Shown here piece by piece: positions 22,806 through 31,515 of a stretch of 39,915 nt of DNA (the first letter of the stretch is position 1; the number at the start of each line of letters is the position of its first letter). The DNA lies in contig JBEKDJ010000025.1 of NCBI GenBank assembly GCA_050014415.1, positions 1 to 39,915 on the forward strand, read 5' to 3'. The notes under the pieces are model-generated. The model saw only the letters and a program-made list of their open reading frames with translations, ran no database searches and had not been told where the DNA came from. The position numbers were made by a program, and so were the translations under genes. This stretch comes from JBEKDJ01 sp050014415. Its GTDB lineage: Bacteria; Desulfobacterota; BSN033; UBA1163.

Positions 22806-24905
22806 ATGACAAGATTTGAAAAGCTTCTCGAGCCGTATCACATCGGGCCAGTGAAGACCAGGAATCGGATCATCAAAACTGGTGCGTCAACCTGCTATTG
22901 GCATGAAAATGATCTTCACATGAGCGAGAAGGCCAAGGCCTACTACGAAGCACTGGCCAAGGGTGGGGTGGGCTTGTTGATCGTTGAGTCGCCGACCATC
23001 GATTACCCCTTAGGCGCACGCTGGAAACAAAGGTATCGTATTGACGATGATAAATACATAAATGGTCTCAATGAACTGACTCAGGTGATCCACAAACATA
23101 AATGCCCTACCTTCGTCCAGATGTGGCATGACGGACCCTGGCAGTCACCCCTCTTTCCAGATTACCCAGCTACTTTTGATGGGCCACCGATAGGGGCTTC
23201 GCCTGTCAACCTGAATGTACCAGGTGATTTTCATCGTGATTTGCCAAGAGAGCTCACCATCCCTGAAATCGAGGAAATTATCGACAAGTTCGCAAGTGCT
23301 GCCGTGCGGGTTCAGAAAGCGGAATTCGACGGCATAGACATCAATGCCGCCAGCAGCCACCTTTTCCACAACTTCATGTCTCCTTTCTGGAACAGACGTT
23401 TGGATGCCTACGGCGGGAGCACGGAAAATAGAACACGGTTCCTGGTGCAAGTCATCCGGGAGATGAAAAAGCGGGCCGGAAGAGATTTCCCGGTCTCTGT
23501 CATCATAAATGGTATCGAACTCGGCCGAGCTATCGGCGTTAAGGATGAGGAATGTATGACTGCCGAAGAAAGCAGAAAGATAGCCCAGATATTACAAGAA
23601 GCAGGTGCCGATGCCGTTATGGTAAGAAATCACTGGCTGGGATACCATGTGGGAGGTTTTCTTCCTGACTACCTGTGCTATCCGGAACCTCCGGTTCCTT
23701 TCGAATCCTTCCCCGAAGAGTACTACTGGAAAGAACACGGGGCAGGTGCCAACATGCTCCTGACAGAGGCGATGAAGAAGGTGTTATCCATTCCGGTGAC
23801 TATCGTAGGTAAGATAAGCCCTGAGCTTGGGGAGAAGATCCTACGGGAGGGGAAGGCAGACTTTATTGGCATGACGAGAAGCCTTCATGCAGACCCGGAG
23901 CTTCCCAACAAGATTGCCGCAGGAAGGCTTGAAGATATCGCACCCTGCACGGCTTGTGGGACCTGCCTGGACCAGAGCATCGGCATGGAACGGCGATGCA
24001 GAATAAATGCTGCCGTGGGAACGGAGTACTATAGTATTGAAAAAGCCCCTAAGAAGAAAAAGGTCGTTGTCGTTGGCGGTGGACCAGCAGGGATGGAGGC
24101 AGCAAGGGTAGCGGCGCTACGTGGACACGACGTCACACTTTATGAGAAATCGCATAAATTGGGAGGGTTGTTACCCTTGGCAGCCCTCGTCAAAGGACTT
24201 GAAATTGAAGACTTGCCAGCCATGGTCTGCTATTTTAAGACCCAGATCAACAAACTGGGTGTAAGGACAGAGCTTGGCACAGAGGCTGAAAGCACGATGA
24301 TCGAGAAGATGAAGCCGGACGTCGTCATTGTGGCAACAGGAGGTAACCTGACTGTCCCGAAGATAACAGGGATAGACAAAGAAAAAGCCATCACCACTTC
24401 TGCCTTGCATCGCAAGGTGAAACCCTACCTGAGGTTTCTTGGACCAAGAACCCTGGGGTGGCTCACAAAGCTCTGGGTTCCCATGGGAAAGAAAGTTGTT
24501 GTCATCGGTAGTGGACTCCATGGTTGCGAGGTAGCGGAATTCCTGGTGAGACGCAAAAGAAAGGTTACTATCGTAGAGGAAGGCGAGGTGCTAGGAAAGG
24601 GAGTGATAGACTTCCGTCTGGGATTACTCATGGATTGGTTCCACAAGAAAGGCGTGACCATGATTACCGGGGTCAAATCCATGGAGATAACCGACAAAGG
24701 GTTGGTCATCACTACTAAAGAAGGAAAGAAAGAGACCATTGAGGCTGACAGCATTGTACATACCTCCCCTTTGGCGCCGAATATTGCGTTGTTTGAGAGT
24801 CTCAAGGGGAAGGTGTCTGAAGTTTACGCCATTGGCGACTGCAAGGAGCCCCGCTTGATAGTAGACGCCATTGCTGAAGGTTGGCAGATTGCTCGGAGAA
24901 TATAG
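22806..24905 (+). CDS. Fe-S/flavin NADH:flavin oxidoreductase, 2,4-dienoyl-CoA reductase / BaiCD-BaiH type
   Basis: A 699-residue protein with an N-terminal old-yellow-enzyme TIM barrel (FMN), a [4Fe-4S] site and a C-terminal FAD/NAD(P)-binding part. The cluster cysteines are Cys381, Cys384, Cys387 and Cys398, spaced CxxCxxCx10C, closer to trimethylamine dehydrogenase than to FadH. The FAD motif is VVVVGGGPAGMEAARVAALR (GxGxxG), the NAD motif VVVIGSGLHGCEVAEFL, and the last FAD contact YAIGDCKEP. The barrel shows SSHLFHNFMSPFWNRR where FadH has its active tyrosine, so the proton donor differs. It should reduce an enone or dienoyl-CoA, or run the reverse. First gene after promoter site 4; a paralogue is at 28217. 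Confidence 0.88.
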   Translation: MTRFEKLLEPYHIGPVKTRNRIIKTGASTCYWHENDLHMSEKAKAYYEALAKGGVGLLIVESPTIDYPLGARWKQRYRIDDDKYINGLNELTQVIHKHKCPTFVQMWHDGPWQSPLFPDYPATFDGPPIGASPVNLNVPGDFHRDLPRELTIPEIEEIIDKFASAAVRVQKAEFDGIDINAASSHLFHNFMSPFWNRRLDAYGGSTENRTRFLVQVIREMKKRAGRDFPVSVIINGIELGRAIGVKDEECMTAEESRKIAQILQEAGADAVMVRNHWLGYHVGGFLPDYLCYPEPPVPFESFPEEYYWKEHGAGANMLLTEAMKKVLSIPVTIVGKISPELGEKILREGKADFIGMTRSLHADPELPNKIAAGRLEDIAPCTACGTCLDQSIGMERRCRINAAVGTEYYSIEKAPKKKKVVVVGGGPAGMEAARVAALRGHDVTLYEKSHKLGGLLPLAALVKGLEIEDLPAMVCYFKTQINKLGVRTELGTEAESTMIEKMKPDVVIVATGGNLTVPKITGIDKEKAITTSALHRKVKPYLRFLGPRTLGWLTKLWVPMGKKVVVIGSGLHGCEVAEFLVRRKRKVTIVEEGEVLGKGVIDFRLGLLMDWFHKKGVTMITGVKSMEITDKGLVITTKEGKKETIEADSIVHTSPLAPNIALFESLKGKVSEVYAIGDCKEPRLIVDAIAEGWQIARRI

Positions 24906-24925
24906 GGTAGGGAAGGAGGCGCATT

Positions 24926-25432
24926 ATGACATTGAAAGAGATGGAAAAAAGGCTGAAGGCCACTGAAGATGCTTTAAAGAAGCTTGGAAAAAGGGTCAGG
25001 GTTACGGAGGATATTCAGGAGATTCATCAGCTGCAAAGGCGTTATGTGAATGCCTTGATATGCACCGAATGGGATGATTGTGCGGACTGCTTTGCGGAAA
25101 ATGCCAAGGTAAATGTTTACCTTCACGAACCGATCACGGGTAATGCGGCAATTAGAAAGTGGTTTAAAGAGGAACTTTCTCAGACACACGCCGGCAAAGA
25201 GGGTGACATTGTAGTTCACCCCATTATCTCTGTTGACGGTGACAAGGCCAGGGGCAAATGGTTGCTGTATATGATGTATTGCTACCCCCGCACCGGACAG
25301 TCGCTATTTTGGGTACAGGGATTCTATGAGATGAAATATATAAGAGAGAATGGGAAGTGGAAGATTAGCCTGATGAGGTGGAGTGAGCGCATGGGGCTGC
25401 CAAGTGGTGGTCCGCCAACAGGCCTCTGGTAA
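24926..25432 (+). CDS. SnoaL-like (NTF2-fold) protein, BaiE-like size
   Basis: A 168-residue NTF2-fold protein. After a coiled N-terminal helix comes EIHQLQRRYVNALICTEWDD, the standard helix of SnoaL/ketosteroid-isomerase-like proteins, then FAENAKVNV, and the sheet ending GFYEMKYIRENGKWKIS. Known relatives are isomerases, cyclases and the bile-acid 7-alpha-dehydratase BaiE. Compared with BaiE by eye, the helix tyrosine (Tyr40) and a histidine (His98, VVHPII) are kept, but the catalytic Asp five residues after the Tyr is Ile45. A dehydratase or isomerase role is therefore possible but not shown. It lies 20 bases after the flavoenzyme gene. Confidence 0.8.
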   Translation: MTLKEMEKRLKATEDALKKLGKRVRVTEDIQEIHQLQRRYVNALICTEWDDCADCFAENAKVNVYLHEPITGNAAIRKWFKEELSQTHAGKEGDIVVHPIISVDGDKARGKWLLYMMYCYPRTGQSLFWVQGFYEMKYIRENGKWKISLMRWSERMGLPSGGPPTGLW

Positions 25433-25606
25433 CGGGACATGTTTAACATCGCTTCTAGGACGTCCGTCTTGCGAAGCTGAGGAGAGGCTACCATTGACGC
25501 CTTGAATCTGGGCATTTTTAAGCAGCCTGATGAAAAAACTATTTCAGCACCTGGCTAAATAAAACTGAAAAAATAAATAATTGCGTTTTTGGAAAGGGTG
25601 AGGACG

Positions 25607-27052
25607 ATGGACCCGTTAGAGACTGATGTTGTCGTCATTGCAGCCGGCATTGCTGGTTTGGCGGGAGCGATCGCTGCTGCGGAGAAAGATGTTAAGGTGG
25701 TTGTTTTCGAAAAAGCTTCTACCACTGGCGGAACAGGTAATATGGGCATGGGTCCCTTAGGTGTGGAAAGCAGGCTTCAGCGCTTGAAAGATCTGGGGCC
25801 TACAAAAGAAGAAGCCTTCAAGACCTTCATGGATTATACCCATTGGCTGGTCGATGCCCGGTTAGTGAGGGCCTATTTAGATAAAGCAACTACCACCATC
25901 GATTGGCTTGAGAAGATGGGCGTTGAGTTTCTGGAACCTCGGGCGTATTTTCCTGGCGGGTGGCCGACTTGGCATATCGTGAAGCCGGGTGGAGAAGGGT
26001 GTGCGAGCAATATGGTTAGGATCATGACGGAAAGAGCCAAAGGCATGGGGGTCAAGATCCTTCTGCAGACACCCGTTAAAAAAATCCTAAAACAGGGGAA
26101 CAGAATTGTGGGCATCATAGCGGAGGATGATCGATCCGGGGAACCCATTCAGGCCAACGCCAAAGCCGTGATTATCGCGACTGGCGGATTTGGCGATAAC
26201 ATGGAATGGATCAAGAAATATACCGGATATGAGTGGGGCCGTGATTTGCAGTCCTTCAGAATCCCTGGCTTAGCAGGGGATGGAATCCGCATGGCCTGGG
26301 AGGTGGGAGCGGCACCAACCGAAATGAGAATGGAATTGATTTACCTCATGCCCGGGGAATTGGAGCCTGAACTCGCAGAAACATTTCGCCAGCCGCACCT
26401 TTTGGTGAATCTCCTGGGAGAGCGCTTTATGAACGAAGAGATCATGCCGAATCCCCCCTTTACGGGAAATGCGATCTCCAGGCAAAAGAACAGGTCTGCA
26501 TTTCTTATCTTTGACGAGAATATCAAGAAACATGTGGAGAACGTAGGACTTGACGTCTTTCACGATGTTTTCCCTTTTACGAAAGTCAGAGATCTAGATG
26601 GCTTGATAAAGAACGCTTTTAAGGTTGGCTACAGAGATGTATTTGTGGCAGACTCGCTGGAAGAATTAGCCGGTAAAACAGGGATTGATCCCAATGGATT
26701 GAAGGCAACCGTAGAGGAATACAATGGGTTCTGCGACAAAGGTTTTGATCCCATCTTTAACAAGAGCCCCAAACTTCTCAGACCCATCAAAACGCCGAAG
26801 TATTACGCAGGCAAGTTCTTGCCGGGCGCCTACGGAAGTCTCGGCGGAATTAAGATCAACTACAAGACAGAGGTAATGAGCAAGGATTGGAAGAAGATCC
26901 CAGGGCTGTATGCTGCAGGGACTGATGCCTGTTCAATATACGGTGACACCTATGTCTTTGTTCTGCCGGGCAACACAATGGGCTTTGCCTTAAACAGCGG
27001 GCGCATTGCCGGGGAAAATGCTGCAGAGTATGCTAAAGCAGCTAACAAATAG
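25607..27052 (+). CDS. FAD-dependent dehydrogenase/reductase, fumarate reductase (FAD_binding_2) type
   Basis: A 481-residue flavoprotein of the family holding fumarate reductases, 3-ketosteroid dehydrogenases and urocanate reductases. N-terminal ETDVVVIAAGIAGLAGAIAA is the FAD-binding site with the first Gly of GxGxxG replaced by Ala12; VVVFEKASTTGGTGNMGMG is the following ribose/flavin contact. AVIIATGGFGDN and the C-terminal GLYAAGTDACSIYG...GNTMGFALNSGRIAGENAA are conserved. No haem or Sec signal is seen, so it is probably cytoplasmic. ATG 25607 follows GTGAGGA; the frame is open to TTG 25589. It could desaturate or reduce a cyclic ketone or acid next to the two OYE-type enzymes. Confidence 0.87.
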   Translation: MDPLETDVVVIAAGIAGLAGAIAAAEKDVKVVVFEKASTTGGTGNMGMGPLGVESRLQRLKDLGPTKEEAFKTFMDYTHWLVDARLVRAYLDKATTTIDWLEKMGVEFLEPRAYFPGGWPTWHIVKPGGEGCASNMVRIMTERAKGMGVKILLQTPVKKILKQGNRIVGIIAEDDRSGEPIQANAKAVIIATGGFGDNMEWIKKYTGYEWGRDLQSFRIPGLAGDGIRMAWEVGAAPTEMRMELIYLMPGELEPELAETFRQPHLLVNLLGERFMNEEIMPNPPFTGNAISRQKNRSAFLIFDENIKKHVENVGLDVFHDVFPFTKVRDLDGLIKNAFKVGYRDVFVADSLEELAGKTGIDPNGLKATVEEYNGFCDKGFDPIFNKSPKLLRPIKTPKYYAGKFLPGAYGSLGGIKINYKTEVMSKDWKKIPGLYAAGTDACSIYGDTYVFVLPGNTMGFALNSGRIAGENAAEYAKAANK

Positions 27053-27088
27053 AATATCGTGGGAAGGAAGTGAGGACCCTTAAAAAAT

Positions 27089-27245
27089 ATGCATCAGAAG
27101 GCTGAAGCCCCATCACTGCGGGATCAGCGCTCCTGATATCGAAGCCTCAATCGCCTGGTATCGTGACATGCTGGGATTTTCTGTATTGCGGTGCGACTAT
27201 GGAGTGGTACGAAACCTTCGGGGATGGGGAAAATCCGTTATATAA
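27089..27245 (+). pseudogene. VOC (glyoxalase-fold) protein, broken N-terminal fragment
   Basis: In the frame starting at 27111 the sequence reads HHCGISAPDIEASIAWYRDM, then LGFSVLRCDYG, the standard first beta-alpha-beta module of vicinal-oxygen-chelate proteins. It is out of frame with the likely start ATG 27089 and stops at 27243-27245, far short of the usual 130-150 residues. The frame that follows to 27387 (ending GPFIDFVCPLIWERPNDEFL) is not recognised. The intact VOC gene at 33974 shows the same opening pattern. I read this as a decayed copy. Confidence 0.65.
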
Positions 27246-27431
27246 GAGCCACCTTATTATACTAAGCCATCTTGGGCTATATTATGACAAATATCCCTTT
27301 CTGGGGCCCTTTATTGATTTTGTCTGCCCCCTTATTTGGGAGCGGCCGAACGACGAATTCTTGAGAGACGCCCTTGGGTATCTTTAGCAGGCTGCAATCG
27401 CCCCCTATTAACGAAGAGGAGGAAATGCAAA

Positions 27432-28142
27432 ATGAAAGAGAAGAATCTGGAAGAAAGGATCCAACGCCTTGAGGACATTCATGAGATACAGAACCTCATG
27501 AGTAGACACGAATATTATCATTCGGTAGGAATGCACAAGGAAGAGATAGAGGAGCTATTTGCACAGAAAACCCCCGGCGTTTCATTTGAGGCGGGTGACG
27601 TAGGCGCATTCGAGGGGGTTGAAGCGGTCAGGAAGAGTTACGTTGAAGGTATGGAGCTTATAGCGAAAAGGAACCTTAAAGAAATGCGCAAGCGATACCC
27701 TGATGCCAAACTTGAGGAGAAAGACAAGTTAGCAGGTACCATGGTCGCACATACCCTTACAACCCCTGTCATTGAAGTGGCGGGAGATGGAAAGACCGCA
27801 AAAGGGGTGTGGATGTCTCCGGGGCACATGACCGGATTCATGTCTGAGCCACTGAAAGCCCATTGGGTGTGGGAAAAATACGGAGTGGATTTCGTGAAAG
27901 AGGATGGAAAATGGAAATTCTGGCATTTCCATGTTTACACAGACTTTCTCACCCCTTACGATAAGAGCTGGGTAGAGAGCTCCATGGAATCCCGTCCTGC
28001 CCCAGGGCTCCCTCCGGATTTCCCGAAACCAAACAGGACCTCTACCATCCCTTACAAGAAATACAGTTCATTGACTACACCCAAACTCGAGCCCAAACCA
28101 CCCGTACCTTATGAAACATTTGATGAAACATTCAGATATTAA
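27432..28142 (+). CDS. SnoaL-like (NTF2-fold) protein, long form
   Basis: A 236-residue protein. MKEKNLEERIQRLEDIHEIQ then NLMSRHEYYHSVGMHKEE is the N-terminal helix of the SnoaL_4 type; AGTMVAHTLTTPVIEVAGDG and the C-terminal DFVKEDGKWKFWHFHVYTDF are the family's conserved sheet strands. The histidine in VAHTL occupies the place of the BaiE active-site histidine. A proline-rich tail of about 50 residues follows. The start ATG 27432 is preceded by AGAGGAGGA; the open frame begins earlier at 27336. It lies just before the second large flavoenzyme, repeating the flavoenzyme/SnoaL pairing seen at 22806-25432. Confidence 0.82.
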   Translation: MKEKNLEERIQRLEDIHEIQNLMSRHEYYHSVGMHKEEIEELFAQKTPGVSFEAGDVGAFEGVEAVRKSYVEGMELIAKRNLKEMRKRYPDAKLEEKDKLAGTMVAHTLTTPVIEVAGDGKTAKGVWMSPGHMTGFMSEPLKAHWVWEKYGVDFVKEDGKWKFWHFHVYTDFLTPYDKSWVESSMESRPAPGLPPDFPKPNRTSTIPYKKYSSLTTPKLEPKPPVPYETFDETFRY

Positions 28143-28216
28143 GGTAATCCGCTACCAATGGTCCCAGTCTTACCTGGGAAGATCTGCCAGGGCAGGATGA
28201 AATAGGAGACAAACTC

Positions 28217-30301
28217 ATGTCCATTCATACAAGATTCCAGAGACTCATGGAACCAGCGTACATAGGGAAAGTGCATACAAGAAATCGGATGATGAAGAAC
28301 GGTACACATCTGTTCTACGATACCAAAGCAGACGGCGGTCATATGAATGACAAAAACATAGCCTTTTACGAAACGCTGGCCAAAGGAGGTGTGGGATTAA
28401 TTGTCGCGACATCCGGCCCTCTCATTGATGGTGATGTTCCAGGGTTTCGTATTGACCGTGATGAATATATCCCTGGTTTTAGAAAATTGGCTGATGCTAT
28501 CCATCAGCATGGTTGTCCGGCGTTCATTCAGCTATTTCATCTAGGGCCCATGAGCCCTTTATTTTTCAAGGCACCTGCAGGAGCAGCTGCTTCTTCTATC
28601 CCAAAAAGTGAATCACCCAGGCCGAGTTTTGAAGTCGCAAGGGAGCTGACCATCCCAGAGATTCAGGATATTGTGCAGAGGTTCGGAAAAGCGGCGGAAA
28701 GAATTAAAAAGGCGGGATTTGACGGCATAGAACTCAATAGTGCTACCAATCATCTGCTCAATAGTTTCTTATCCCGTGCCTGGAATAAGCGTCAAGATGC
28801 TTACGGCATTGGGAGCCTGGAGAGCAGGGCCAGAATCGTTGTTGAGATCATACAGGAGATTAAGAGGCGAATTGGACAGGACTTCACGATGATTGCCCTT
28901 ATTAATGGTGCTGAAGTTGGGCTGAAAAACGGTATCACTATTAACGAGAGTCAGGGGATTGCCCAAATACTGCAGCAGGCTGGTGCCGATGCCATTGAGG
29001 TAAGGGCCGAGTTTTATATGAGACCTGAGAATGATCAGCTCCGCGACAGCACCCATTTCCCCGAGATATATTTCTATCCTGAACCCCCGAAGGTTTTGGG
29101 AGCAAACATTGATGGAAGCCGTCATGGGATAGGAGCAAGTGTGCCTCTCGCTGCCGCCATCAAGAAGGTGGTCTCGGTGCCTGTCATTGTTGCAGGAAGA
29201 CTCACCCCTGAAATTGGGGAAAAGGCAATACGGCGTGGTATGGTGGACTTCATCAGCCTCAACAGACCCCTGCTGGCAGACCCTGAGCTTCCCAATAAGC
29301 TTAGGGAGGGAAGAATAGAAGACATTGCCCCATGCACGTCCTGTCTGACTTGTTTTGACTTAGGTGAGCATGCGCAACCAGTGCATTGCCAGGTTAATGC
29401 TGCTTTGGGAAGAGAAAGGGAGTACGCGATCAAGGCGGCTGAGCGGAAGAAAAGGGTCATGATCGTTGGCAGCGGGCCCGCAGGGATGGAAGCAGCCAGG
29501 GTGGCAGCATTGAGAGGGCACGACGTCATGCTTTATGAGAGAGAGCGTACATTAGGGGGGTCACTACCCCTTGCTGCCATGGTTAAGGGGTTTGAGAGGG
29601 AAGATCTTCTCAGCTTGGTTCATTACCTTAAGACACAGATTACCAAGCTAGGCGTAAAGATTAATCATGGCCAGGAGGTTAGTCGGTCCATTATTGAGGA
29701 AGTTGAGCCTGATGTGCTGGTTGTAGCCGCAGGAGGAACACATAACGTTCCGAAATTGCCTGGAATCAGCAGTTCTAATGTGGTGACAAGTCGTGATCTG
29801 CACCGTAAGCTCAAGACCTATTTGAAACTTTTTGGTCCTCGGATGCTGAGGTGGCTTACAAAATTTTGGATGCCCTTAGGAAAAAGGGTTGTGATTATGG
29901 GAGGTGGTGTGCAGGGTTGTCAGGTTGCCGGGTTCCTTGTTAAGCAAGGCAGAAAAGTGATCATAGTGGACACGGTTAAGGAAATTGGGTATGGATTGTT
30001 AGAAACACTTGTTAAGCCCCACCTTCTCAATTGGCTGGCTGAAAAAGAGGTAGTCGTGATGACTGAGGTCAAGTATGAGGAGATAACCGACAAAGGGCTG
30101 ACCATCACTACGAAGGAAGGGAAGAGACAGACCATTGAGGCAGATACGATTGTGACAGTGATGCCTTTACAGCCGAGCACTGAGCTCCTCAAAAAGCTGG
30201 AGGGTGGTGCTCCTGAAATTTATGCTATAGGCGATTGCAGGGAGCCAAACATGATCATAGATGCTATTGCAGATGGCTCGCGCATTGCACGCACTATTTA
30301 A
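28217..30301 (+). CDS. Fe-S/flavin NADH:flavin oxidoreductase, second BaiCD/dienoyl-CoA reductase-type paralogue
   Basis: A 694-residue paralogue of the 22806 product, with the same three parts. FMN barrel: AYIGKVHTRNRMMKNGTHLF near the N-terminus and FDGIELNSATNHLLNSFLSR. Cluster cysteines Cys373, Cys376, Cys379 and Cys391 (CxxCxxCx11C). FAD motif VMIVGSGPAGMEAARVAALR, NAD motif VVIMGGGVQGCQVAGFLV, and YAIGDCREPNM at the end. As in its paralogue, the FadH active tyrosine is replaced (TNHLLNSF). It may act on another double bond of the same substrate, as BaiCD and BaiH do in bile-acid metabolism. Its last 630 bases are duplicated at 33311. Confidence 0.88.
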   Translation: MSIHTRFQRLMEPAYIGKVHTRNRMMKNGTHLFYDTKADGGHMNDKNIAFYETLAKGGVGLIVATSGPLIDGDVPGFRIDRDEYIPGFRKLADAIHQHGCPAFIQLFHLGPMSPLFFKAPAGAAASSIPKSESPRPSFEVARELTIPEIQDIVQRFGKAAERIKKAGFDGIELNSATNHLLNSFLSRAWNKRQDAYGIGSLESRARIVVEIIQEIKRRIGQDFTMIALINGAEVGLKNGITINESQGIAQILQQAGADAIEVRAEFYMRPENDQLRDSTHFPEIYFYPEPPKVLGANIDGSRHGIGASVPLAAAIKKVVSVPVIVAGRLTPEIGEKAIRRGMVDFISLNRPLLADPELPNKLREGRIEDIAPCTSCLTCFDLGEHAQPVHCQVNAALGREREYAIKAAERKKRVMIVGSGPAGMEAARVAALRGHDVMLYERERTLGGSLPLAAMVKGFEREDLLSLVHYLKTQITKLGVKINHGQEVSRSIIEEVEPDVLVVAAGGTHNVPKLPGISSSNVVTSRDLHRKLKTYLKLFGPRMLRWLTKFWMPLGKRVVIMGGGVQGCQVAGFLVKQGRKVIIVDTVKEIGYGLLETLVKPHLLNWLAEKEVVVMTEVKYEEITDKGLTITTKEGKRQTIEADTIVTVMPLQPSTELLKKLEGGAPEIYAIGDCREPNMIIDAIADGSRIARTI

Positions 30302-30425
30302 ACGAGCCAAGCACTTGTTTGGCTGTCTTGAGAGAATATAGAACATCTATTGTGGAAAGAAGACAAGAGCAGAAATATCACCTGTGAGGTGCATAAAATT
30401 CAACTCCATCTAGCAAGAGCGTACG

Positions 30426-31487
30426 ATGAAAGTTGCGGTCTATGAAGGTCAAAGGGCGATCAGGTTGCAAGAGCGGCCTGACCTCAAGGCCGCACCCGGA
30501 GAGGTAGTCGTCAAGATCAAGTATTGTGGTGTTTGCGGCACCGATGTGCACGCCTATCTGCACGAAGGGCTGCTGCCCACGGGGCTTGTCTTGGGCCACG
30601 AAAATGTAGGTACTGTAGCGGAAATAGGGAAAGGGGTAGAAGGATGGAAGGTTGGGGATCATGTCGCGGCAGGCCCTCCCGGACCATGTGGGGAATGCTA
30701 CTACTGCAGGCATGGGCACCTTACCCTGTGCATACATGGCTTTGAGCGAACGAACGGGCTCTCTCCGGGCAACGACGGAGGCATGGCAGAGTATCTGAGG
30801 GTCAAGGATCCGCAGGGCATGCTCCTCAAACTTCCCGATGGGGTCTCCTTCGAAGATGCGGTCCTTATCGATACGTTGGGGGTTGCACTCCGGGGCATAC
30901 GCCAGTCCCGCTTCAGGATGGGTGATAACGTCGTGGTTGTGGGGGCCGGCGCCATCGGCCTTGCTGCTGTACAATTCCTGAAGATCGGAGGTGCCCGGCA
31001 TATTACGGTCCTGAATCGTTCTGCCGGGAAACGGAAGCTTGCCCTCCAGCTTGGTGCCGATCTCGCCCTCAATCCCAAAGAGGAAGGGGATATTCTCCCG
31101 AAAAAGATTGTGGACCTCTACAACGGCGTTGGAGCCGATATCGTCTTTGAATGCGCAGGGAATGCCGAGGCGGCTCGCACGAGTGTCAGCCTCGTAAAAG
31201 CCGGCGGCCAAGTGCTGCTCCTTGGGGTAAGCGGGGATCCGATACCCGTGCCCGAGGCGGAGTTCGTCATGAAGGAGGTAGAACTCAAAGCAACCCTCGC
31301 CTATGATAAAGAAGAAATGCACCTTGCCGTTGATTATCTTGCCCAAGGGAGGGTTAATACAAAGGGAATGATTACGGATATTATCAGCCTTGATGATATT
31401 GTGGAAAAAGGCTTCGAAAGGCTTGCGGCGTCGAGCGACCCGGTGAAGATCGTAGTTGCCCCTGGGGGCGAATACCGCTATAGGTGA
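30426..31487 (+). CDS. Zinc-dependent alcohol dehydrogenase (MDR family)
   Basis: A 353-residue medium-chain dehydrogenase. Catalytic zinc residues are Cys37 (CGVCGTD) and His58/Glu59 (LGHENVG); the structural zinc is bound by Cys88, Cys91, Cys94 and Cys102 (GPCGECYYCRHGHLTLC). The NAD-binding site is VVVVGAGAIGLAAVQFLKIG, followed by VLNRSAGKRK; a non-acidic residue at the end of the second strand could favour NADP. It oxidises or reduces an alcohol/ketone pair, for example a hydroxy-cyclic acyl-CoA. ATG 30426 has a weak ribosome site. It lies 124 bases after the flavoenzyme and 28 bases before an SDR. Confidence 0.9.
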   Translation: MKVAVYEGQRAIRLQERPDLKAAPGEVVVKIKYCGVCGTDVHAYLHEGLLPTGLVLGHENVGTVAEIGKGVEGWKVGDHVAAGPPGPCGECYYCRHGHLTLCIHGFERTNGLSPGNDGGMAEYLRVKDPQGMLLKLPDGVSFEDAVLIDTLGVALRGIRQSRFRMGDNVVVVGAGAIGLAAVQFLKIGGARHITVLNRSAGKRKLALQLGADLALNPKEEGDILPKKIVDLYNGVGADIVFECAGNAEAARTSVSLVKAGGQVLLLGVSGDPIPVPEAEFVMKEVELKATLAYDKEEMHLAVDYLAQGRVNTKGMITDIISLDDIVEKGFERLAASSDPVKIVVAPGGEYRYR

Positions 31488-31515
31488 TCTGAATACAATC
31501 AACGAGGAGGAAGCA

